Below are positions 56,451 to 64,000 of a stretch of DNA of 64,000 nucleotides, in pieces. The stretch covers positions 24,431,919 to 24,495,918 of the forward strand of contig CM055279.1 in NCBI GenBank assembly GCA_029237695.1. The letters are read 5' to 3'. Position 1 is the first letter of the stretch. Each line of letters opens with the position of its first letter. The translations under genes were made by a program, and so were the position numbers. The DNA is from Conchocele bisecta (taxonomy: Eukaryota > Mollusca > Bivalvia > Lucinida > Thyasiridae). The notes under the pieces were generated by a model. It made no database searches. It was not told the origin of the DNA and saw only the letters and a list, made by a program, of their open reading frames with translations.

Positions 56451-57596
56451 TGATCCCGGACGGTTTGCATCGGTAACAGGCCAGTTTGACAGTCAACCTG
56501 TGTAACTTACTATAAAAAATGCGATTTTTTTCAATTACGTACATATGTAATTTAATTATGAGGATACTGTACACATAAAACACATTAGTAACTCAAACAC
56601 CATACATGCATATGCAATTTAGTTAATATAGGTTAGAGAATAACAAATGGTGCGAAATCGTCAAGAGGATAAAAGTAGTCCGGTATGAACAAAATCGTGC
56701 GGGTGTTTTGAGGTCACTGACACAGTTTGTTTGCAAATCTTGATCCATTACTACCCAGGTTCACTTGAGGAACCTCACTTGATGTAAACAGAGTTTCCGT
56801 GGCCAAAATAAAATGTAAACAATATTGGGGGACGTGACGAGGTTGGATTTTTCTTTCTTAGGAAGTTAGGAGTGAGTAAACCTATTGTTTAATTCATGCA
56901 GAACCAGTACAGACCGGCTGCAGGTCATGTACAAGTAGGTCCCACAACATCCATACGAACATTGAAAGTAGGAGAGACTGGCCTTATTGGATGGGATTCG
57001 GTTACAGGATATAGTAAAACTATTTGGTGTCTTCTAACCTATACTGTGATAATTTGTGGGTGAAATCTTACATCAACACCGGCATTGGAGGTGTGCCTCA
57101 AACAGCCAATCACATCTCGTACTATTATTTATTCGTCGGAGGATTCCTAACATTGACAGCAGTGCCATCTGGCGTCATAATGAGGCACTATATCACCAAT
57201 ATTGCTTGCGTCATTCGGATTGTGACTTGATGCTTTCTGCTTGCGGCTTTCCGCTTTCGGACTGTGTCTTGATGCTTACTTCCTGCGGCTTTGTCCTTAC
57301 TGCTTTCGGCCTTATTCAAAGTGCTAAGTGCTTTGTTCTTACTTTCTTTTGCAAATGCTTAGTGCAATAAAACAGGGACACGAATAAGGACGTATCAATA
57401 ATTGTAATGTAAATAAGACGAATGAACAAAGCAATCAGCAGAATGGACATGTAAGAAAGACAAATACAATTACGAAAAGCAGATTTCAAATGTAATAAAT
57501 ACAAATGACGAATGAAATGACATGAATATAAGTTGTAATGTCATCAGCACGCAAGCATCAAGTCACATAGAATTATGGCGGATATTACCTTCCATA

Positions 57597-57706
57597 GTCA
57601 ACACCTACAAATGGCTGTAAAATGCAAAAATAATAATGACTGGATATCAAAAATGTTTCACGGCACTGTGCTTCACGGCACATACGCACTGTGTTGACGG
57701 GATAAA
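57597..57706. mobile_element. Family B tail, continuation of copy 8
   Basis: GTCAACACCTACAAATGGC to GTGTTGACGGGATAAA; rejoins 54750 if the foldback element is removed. Confidence 0.88.
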
Positions 57707-58048
57707 TCCAATTTGTCCAGTCCTTTTAAGTCAAAATGGGGAGATAATCCATGACCCAGGTGGAAAATAAATAAAATCGAAATGCGCTTCGCACATCTAC
57801 ACCATACATGTACGTCATGTACCAAATATGAAATTTCCACATATCAGGGTTTAACATTTATACGACATACATGTACAAACCACACTAATTCTTCTGAAAC
57901 TGAAAATGGTGAGCTAATCCGTGACCCGGGCTCGAATCAAAAGTAAAAATTGCCTGTACCCATATAGACGTCATATAGAAGAATATGAAGTCTCCAACCA
58001 TTGATTCTTACAAGGCAAAATCGCGTAATCTCAAGAGGAGATAATCCA

Positions 58049-58482
58049 ATTATCCCGACAACACGGTGCGTATGTGCCGTGAAACACGGTGCCGTGAAAC
58101 ATTTTTGATATCCAGTCAATACTATTTTTGCTTTTTACAGCCATTCGTAGGTGTTGACGGGATAAATAGAATATTAGGTTAGTGCCGTGAATGGGAAACA
58201 TATCTGGCGCGGCACGGAAACGGGATGTGCTCGGCAGAGCCTCGCCCATCCCGTTTCCTGCGCTTTGCCAGATATTTTTCCCATTCACGGCATTAACCTA
58301 CTATTCTCTATCTATTTTCCTTATTTCTGAACCAAAGTATATGTTGTGACCACTCATTTGAACCGTCTCGGCGAGACGGTTCAAATGGTGGTCACTACAT
58401 ATACTTCTGATGAGAAATAAAGACATTATTGAGCCTTGCCAGATATGTTTTCCCATTCACGGCACTAACCTACTATTCTCTA
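58049..58482. mobile_element. Family B copy 9 with nested hairpin M
   Basis: Tail, hairpin module, M hairpin (58337-58409), then a family B end fragment. Inverse arrangement of 54423-54750. Confidence 0.85.
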
Positions 58483-58531
58483 TAACCCGGGACCAAATTA
58501 ATATTTGTTAACTTGCGCATCTGTACATACA

Positions 58532-58860
58532 TAATAATTCCAGCACAAACATATTTACACAATTCCCTAACATTTCATTCTTCCGTAGCAAGTCTCTGTC
58601 CAAAATTTATATCTCGGTAAACTCCCATGCCGAACTACTTTCCGTAACCGTCAGGCGGAAAACGGAAAATAAACACATTTTCTTGATGAATTTATTTCAA
58701 ATTCTGAAATTATAAGGAATGAATGGCCTTTTTGTTGAATTTATCGGGGATATAAACTTGGAAAAGTCGCGGGAATACTGGACGAGGCCTTCCGGCCTTC
58801 GTCCAGCATTCCAGCAATATATCCCGATAAATCCAACAAAAATGCCATTCATTCCTATAA
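58532..58860. mobile_element. Family F, copy 6, opposite orientation
   Basis: ATAATTCCAGCACAAACAT to a shortened hairpin module AATGCCATTCATTCCTATA. Confidence 0.85.
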
Positions 58861-59175
58861 TAAGGAACCGGTTTAAAATGTTTACTTCTTACAAGAAGCA
58901 TGACGGACGGACGGGTGAAAAATCGTTACAACATAATCCCATTTCCTTCTTCAAAAGGTGGATAAGAACATGCTTTCGGGCACAGGTTGAAGTGATGGAC
59001 CATGGTCTATAAATGCATTAAATATACCAACAAGCATCAATAAGAAAAAAAAAGCTAAACAAAATGGCTTTACTTCTACCTATGCACATTAACCGTGGTT
59101 AACGGAGGGAATAAAGCATTTTCTTTAGCTTAGTTCACTTATTGGTGCTTTTTGGTATAAATACTGTATTTATAT

Positions 59176-59748
59176 CAAGTGTATGATTATGTGGTACTAA
59201 CAACAACAACAAGTACTGAAACTTTAAGAATCCATCCGATTCAAAGTACGTATTCTTTTATATTGTCCTTATTACGTAACTTATTTTAATGAAATATGGC
59301 GCATCAATGACTAGTGAGCTTATACATATGCATTTTGTATTTGTACCCATCGTTGTAGTATGTAATCTGTTGTATACCTCGTGTGTCACGCATGTGGCTT
59401 AGAGTGAATAAAATGTATTGTATTAAGCGCGTCTCGTTATTAGCTGTACATGTATTTGGTGGTCTCTGTACTTTGGCCCAAACCCAAACTTCTGTCTTTT
59501 TGGCGAAGAATCGATTTCCGTGTCGGTAGACACGAAAATCGACTCTTCGCAAAAACGACATAAGTCTGTGCCGAAATCCCTAGACGAACACATGCAGCTC
59601 GTTAAGACGAGTTTGCTGCGCCATATTGCATCAACATCCGTTATATATTAAGGAAATATCAAGCAATACTTACTTTGGAGTGGGCAAGATTTCAACACTT
59701 TCAGCCACTGTTGTTGTTGTTATAACCACGTGATCATGCACCTTGTAT
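59176..59748. mobile_element. Hairpin element, family G, copy 4, with insertion
   Basis: GTATGATTATGTGGTACTAA to ACCACGTGATCATGCACC ends; centre GTGTCGGTAGACAC. The left arm has about 130 extra bases around 59310-59430. It lies in intron 1, about 43 bp from the exon 1 donor. Confidence 0.8.
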
Positions 59749-59791
59749 ATACCATGGTCCGTCACTTGAACCTGTGGTTTCGGGTACTTAC

Positions 59792-59852
59792 CAGCCAGTG
59801 TTGTGGTATACACTGCCAGAATTGCAATGACCAGGGTCTTACAGGTGCGCAT
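59792..59852 (-). CDS. Type I membrane protein gene, exon 1 (signal peptide)
   Basis: ATG at 59852 begins MRTCKTLVIAILAVYTTTLA, a typical secretion signal, and the exon ends G|GTAAGT at 59792/59791, leaving phase 1. The only good continuation on this strand is exon 2 at 53463. With exons 2-6 the coding length is 61+179+244+419+204+387 = 1494 nt (497 residues), with no phase conflict at any of the five joints. The frame is open for 33 codons upstream of this ATG but has no other ATG. ATTTATAA near 59966-59974 on this strand is a possible core promoter, unproven. Confidence 0.68.
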
Positions 59853-59954
59853 GTTTGCTGAAAGAGCAACAACAGTCTCCTTCAATGTCCTCACTCGTGC
59901 TACACGTGCTATAGTCCGTCCCTGTACTGTATTGGTCTCGTGGTGTTTCACAGA

Positions 59955-60730
59955 AGATTACGGTTATAAATAATTCATTTTTTGGCGTGTCTTTTCTTGT
60001 TAACTTTGTGGTTTTTTTTTGGTTTTTTTCCCCTTATATTATGTCTAATACGGAACGCTTATTGCCACAATCTTGTATCGAAGCAAAATGTATTAAATAA
60101 TAGATATTACATCAACTCTTTTTTACGTTAAAATTGTTCCACAGGTGATTTAAAATACATCCACGAATAACTGAGACATTAATTTGAATGTATTTATAAT
60201 TTTTTTGTCAGTAAATTAATAATTCCTTAATTAGAAATTTAACGTCGTGTTAGTCCGAAAGTTTGACAGGTGTGCATCAATATCAGAGCAATACACATAC
60301 ATGGCCTGTCAGAACTACCGGTAGTCGGGATTTGATAAAACCACCTTTACGGCGTCTCTGAGTTGTCTACACGTTTCCTGTTTTACTTTAAATAAACATT
60401 TATTTCCGAAGATAAACAATTATAGTGTCAAGTATGCTATTATTCGGTGAAATTTATGCGTTGTTAGTAAACAAGCCATTTACGGTCAATACAATTTATG
60501 ATAAAGCGCACATTAACACGGAACGTTACATGTAATTGGCCAAGTGGTGGGCTCAACATTTTACAGAAATTCTAAATCCGGGTTCTCACAAAATGACTAC
60601 AAGCCCCGTTATCCCGTGCACCTGCATGATCTCGCGTGATTATTTATAATTTCGGGGATGGAAAATCGAATTTGATGACAATTTCCACTTCCGACATATG
60701 AATGAGTCAGTCGGCACATCGCGTGATGGC
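59955..60730. other. Upstream region of the membrane-protein gene
   Basis: AT-rich with T-runs near 60014-60030. No repeat of the window families and no exon. It may hold the promoter, but no defined element can be shown. Confidence 0.35.
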
Positions 60731-60733
60731 TAT

Positions 60734-60979
60734 TAACCCTTTGAACCCGAAAGCCCGCTATATCGGTTTATGCAAACAGTGCAGATCCAGATGAGCCGGC
60801 TCGTAACGAGCCGTCTCATCAGGATCTGCACTTTTTGAAAGTAATGTTCATAATTTTGAAAACAAAAAACACCCCCTTTTCATAAATCGACTAGTCTGAA
60901 AATTATTTTGTGACAATTGGATTGGTTGCAAAATTAACATGTCAAATCCATTTCAGTTACTTAGGGGTGAAAGGGTTAA
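60734..60979. mobile_element. Inverted-repeat element, family L, copy 3
   Basis: TTAACCCTTTGAACCC to GGGTGAAAGGGTTAA, almost the same as copy 2. Confidence 0.88.
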
Positions 60980-61105
60980 TAACCATTGCCCCCTGGGTTT
61001 TACATGTTATTGATTTATACACGGCAAAAAGGGGCATATTGCTCCAGTATAGTTCTTGATCAGCTACATGTAACATCATGCTATGGATCTAAGATTGCCA
61101 TTACA

Positions 61106-61312
61106 GTGGAACCTCTCTAAACCGGACACCACGAAAGCACACGTGATCTTCCTTTTGATGAGTTTCTTTGTTATTTATCTCAGGTGGTAATATTTGTTCG
61201 TGATAACATAACACACAGCTATGGTTCAGAAAGATCAAATGCCTGATTTACATTGAAACCTCTCTAAGAGGAACCTCCCAGGGTGTCCAGATTAGAGAGG
61301 TTGCACTGTATT
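61106..61312. mobile_element. Family O element, copy 3, longer
   Basis: ACAGTGGAACCTCTCTAAAC left and GATTAGAGAGGTTGCACTGT right ends with about 150 bases between, so family O is an inverted-repeat element and not only a palindrome. Confidence 0.7.
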
Positions 61313-61467
61313 TACACTTGATGTAATTAATCAGCACTATAACGAACAGTTTAGACCCTGATGAGAATGTGTTGATGCGCAGGCTCATCCGGGTCTACAT
61401 TGGCCTATATTAATATATTATTAAGCCCCCTTTTCTCGTGACGAGTCCCTTATATTTCTCTATGCAT

Positions 61468-61935
61468 GGGCCCGTTTCACTGAACTTCGTACGTCTAAAA
61501 TGTGTGTAAGTACAAACTTAAAATAAACTGTAAATTTCACATTAACAATTTATATTACACTCTTGCGAGTTATTTGCACTGGCTTCGCTGTGAGAGAAAA
61601 ACCGTAATCAACTCCTTACAAATAATACACAGTGAAGAGAACAGCCGTAATTGCGCGTTTTCTTGGAAACCACGAGCTACCATGCAAAATGTTTAATTTG
61701 TATTATAGTCAAAATAAAGTTATTTGAAACTTGGAAAGGGTCTCGAGTAATCTAGAATGTTAATGTGATTGAACACTTTCCAAACATGCACTAAAATGTA
61801 TCTAGTTCATAGAAACAGCTGCGTATATATTGGGCCTATGATCAGTAATGTAAATCAATCAACTGAAATTTCCAGACGATCCTAAATTTTCACTGACTAA
61901 CATCTTAGTCGTACGAAGTTTAGTGAAACGGCCCC
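61468..61935. mobile_element. MITE, family A, copy 12, with insertion
   Basis: GGGCCCGTTTCACTGAACTT to GTGAAACGGCCCC, with CAT left and CAG right. Its centre is replaced or interrupted by 61550-61850, including a family Q piece (61553-61665). Confidence 0.8.
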
Positions 61936-61939
61936 CAGG

Positions 61940-62640
61940 TGTACACCAGTCCGCGGCACTGATTGTGTCGCAGTATGTTCAATATATGACTATAATATCA
62001 AAGTGATTTTATAGATATTGGACAAGTTGTATTATTTTGCAAGGTAGCCGTCAAAACATCCAGATACGCCCGCACCGTTTGCATATCCACTATTGGGCAA
62101 TGAGACACATTCTACTGACAGGAACGCCACGAATCTGCAGCGAAACGCAGGGACCATGATCGAATTGTAATTATAAAGTTTGGTCTACGCTGGTTGCCAG
62201 TATTTTCTCATTATATCGATGGTCTAGTAATATAAGATCGTAACTGCTATGCTTTATGTTACTAGACCATCAATATATTGATGATATGTGGTTTCTGCAT
62301 TTACACAGCACATGGGCAATGTATGGACATGAGGATGTGATTTCACAGTTAGATCACGTTCGTCCGCATATAAGATCGATAATCCACTCGCTAAAGCTCG
62401 CGGCTTATCTCCTCGTACATGCGGACGAACCGTGATCTACCTGTGGCATATCAGACAACATGGTGTGTGCTATTTGATCAGGAGCTACACTAATCACAAA
62501 TCCCATAAGCCACATTTTGCAAGTCACAGCCTTATATGAATTAGCATATATTTATGTCAAACACTTCCGCGTTAGGCGAATATGAGCTAATCACATTCTG
62601 ATATACGATTAATGGAAATGAATATATCATACTCTTTCAT
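61940..62640. repeat. Region with two hairpins and a family S fragment
   Basis: GATGGTCTAGTAATATAAG/TTACTAGACCATC at 62217-62272; GATCACGTTCGTCCGCAT/ATGCGGACGAACCGTGATC at 62351-62437; family S words GATCAGGAGCTACACTAATC at 62478-62536. No exon. Confidence 0.7.
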
Positions 62641-62649
62641 GTTCGTAAA

Positions 62650-62867
62650 TGTTCGTAAATGTTCGTAAGTGAACAATTATGAAAGTCTGTAAATTTAACA
62701 TTAACAATGTTTTCTTGTAAATAACTATTGGATTTACATTTAATGAGCATAGGCTGCATATGCAGCCTATGCTCAATAAATGTAAATCCATCAATTGATA
62801 TTTCCAGACGATCCTAAATTTGCACTTACGAACATTTTAGTCGTACTCAGTGTAGTGAAACGGCCCC
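62650..62867. mobile_element. MITE, family A, copy 13, left end lost
   Basis: GTTCGTAAAT repeated three times at the left, then a normal interior and a GTGAAACGGCCCC right end followed by CAG. Confidence 0.85.
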
Positions 62868-62964
62868 CAGACCGGCCAAGTGGGCTTCCTCCAGGTGCTC
62901 TGGTTTCATCCCACATTAAGGACCACCCTAATGCTTACGCCTTCATCTGTGCCAACGAAAACAG

Positions 62965-63205
62965 GGGGCCGTTTCACTAAACTTCCTACGACTAAAATGT
63001 TCGTAAGTGCAAAATTATGATAGTCTGTAAATTTCACATTAACAATGTTTTCTTGTAAACAATTGTTGTATTTACATTTATTGAGCATAGGCTGCATATG
63101 CAGCCTATGCTCAATAAATGTAAATCCATCAATTGATATTTCCAGACGATCCTAAATTTGCACTTACGAACATTTTAGTCGTACTCAGTGTAGTGAAACG
63201 GCCTC
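62965..63205. mobile_element. MITE, family A, copy 14
   Basis: GGGGCCGTTTCAC to GTGAAACGGCCTC, CAG on both sides. Confidence 0.9.
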
Positions 63206-63302
63206 CAGACCGGCCAAGTGGGCTTCCTCCATGTGCTCTGGTTTCATCCCACATTAAGGACCACCCTAATGCTTACGCCTTCATCTGTGCCAACGAAAAC
63301 AG

Positions 63303-63520
63303 GGGGCCGTTTCACTAAACTTCCTACGACTAAAATGTTCGTAAGTGCAAAATTATGATAGCCTGTAAATTTCACATTAACAATGTTTTCTTGTAAACAA
63401 TTAGTGTATTTACATTTATTGAGCATAGGCTGCATATGCAGCCTATGCTCAATAAATGTAAATCCATCAATTGAAATTTGCAGACGATTCTAAATCTAAG
63501 AAGTTTAGTGAAACGGCCCC
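63303..63520. mobile_element. MITE, family A, copy 15
   Basis: GGGGCCGTTTCAC to GTGAAACGGCCCC, CAG on both sides. About 22 bases of the right arm are missing. Confidence 0.9.
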
Positions 63521-63735
63521 CAGGTGTATATGTACTCTCGCACTTGTTTGTAATCGTTGTTCAATAAATAAAGTTTAAACTGAAGACTTAAATATGCGGT
63601 CGTCACTCCAAAACAAATGTGACAATTACTCGTTTGTTACGCTATCATGATATAGATTCACAGAAAAAAATCGCTTAAGTATCCGGATGCATGACACGTG
63701 AATTTCTGTCAACAAGCAGTGACTCTGTGCATAAA

Positions 63736-64000
63736 TTTATCCCGTCAACACAGTGCGTATGTGCCGTGAAACACGGTGCCGTGAAACATTTTTGATATCC
63801 AGTTAATACAATTTTTGCATTTTACAGCCATTTGTAGGTGTTGACGGGATAAATAGAATAATAGGTTAGTGCCGTGAATGGGAAAACATATCTGGCGCGG
63901 CACGGAAACGGGATGTGCTCGGCAGAGCCTCGCCCATCCCGTTTCCTGAGCCTTGCCAGATATGTTTTCCCATTCACGGCACTAACCTACTATTCTCTAT
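63736..64000. mobile_element. Bipartite MITE, family B, copy 10
   Basis: TTTATCCCGTCAACAC tail, then a hairpin ending CCTACTATTCTCTAT at the window edge. Confidence 0.9.

Larger units (their letters stand above)
54751..57596. mobile_element. 2.85-kb foldback element inserted in family B
   Basis: Ends TATGGAAGGTAATATCCGCC and its exact inverse complement, flanked by GTCAAC on both sides (54745-54750 and 57597-57602); other family B copies show the unoccupied GTCAAC. Long, imperfect inverted arms continue inward, for example AATATTGTTTACATTATTTGG/CCAAAATAAAATGTAAACAA and GGTGTTGATGTAGAT/ATCTTACATCAACACC. GGCTTGATGCTT words repeat in the left arm and the complement side. The centre holds a family K fragment (55686-56012) and a family N SINE (56195-56450). 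No transposase frame is recognisable. Confidence 0.85.
62868..63543. repeat. 338-bp tandem duplication including family A
   Basis: A 95-base spacer (CAGACCGGCCAAGTGGGCTT ... GCCAACGAAAA) plus a family A element occurs at 62868-63205 and again from 63206. The spacers differ at one or two bases. Confidence 0.88.

Noticed and set aside
59850..59951. Longer N-terminus for the membrane protein starting upstream at 59951
   Set aside because: That start is GTG, and the extension would bury the signal peptide. The ATG at 59852 gives a normal leader.
2593..63435. Recurring frame with HMQPMLNK and FALTNILVVRSLVKRPP
   Set aside because: Translation of family A palindromes. The same peptide appears on both strands across copies, as expected for a hairpin.

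Overview
The window looks like non-coding-rich animal nuclear DNA, most probably from a bivalve mollusc. This is an inference from three things: spliced genes with GT..AG introns, a density of short hairpin transposons and SINE-like tails ending in AAACAAACAAAC, and a Ty3/gypsy element with a gag of the type common in invertebrates. No transposase gene is visible, so almost all the repeats are non-autonomous.

Two host genes can be assembled exon by exon with matching splice phases. On the + strand, a two-exon gene (7573-7642 and 13399-13553) predicts a 74-residue secreted, basic, six-cysteine peptide with a defensin-like cysteine order. Its intron is 5.8 kb of repeats, and the 3' splice site lies at the end of a ladder of about 76-bp tandem units that repeat the acceptor itself. 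On the - strand, six exons between 59852 and 38481 predict a 497-residue type I membrane protein with a signal peptide, a Thr/Ala-rich ectodomain, an RKKR furin-like site, one transmembrane helix and a basic, Tyr-containing tail. I do not recognise either family. An orphan first exon (3618-3764, +) with a GTAAGT donor and two weaker exon candidates (15992-16091 and 22622-22819) are also listed.

Layout: 1-2.4 kb has hairpin elements and two inverted arrays of a 21-bp minisatellite. 2.5-7.5 kb has hairpin elements and the orphan exon. 7.6-13.6 kb is the peptide gene. 13.8-25.3 kb is dense in hairpin elements, with one more 21-bp inverted array and a tRNA-derived SINE head. 25.3-35.0 kb is a degenerate Ty3/gypsy retrotransposon with both LTRs, itself hit by two hairpin elements. 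35.0-38.4 kb holds repeats. 38.5-59.9 kb is the membrane-protein gene; its introns hold a 4.1-kb inverted-repeat unit with a 1.45-kb 21-bp minisatellite, poly-G tracts and a 2.85-kb foldback element with a clean GTCAAC target duplication. 59.9-64 kb holds repeats.

Repeat families are given letters here (A, B, C and so on) for convenience; these are not database names. Family A leaves a 3-bp CWG-like target duplication. Families B and F are each built of two adjoining inverted-repeat modules. Family B ends lie just upstream of the second-exon 3' splice sites of both host genes. Intergenic stretches not listed hold nothing I could support.
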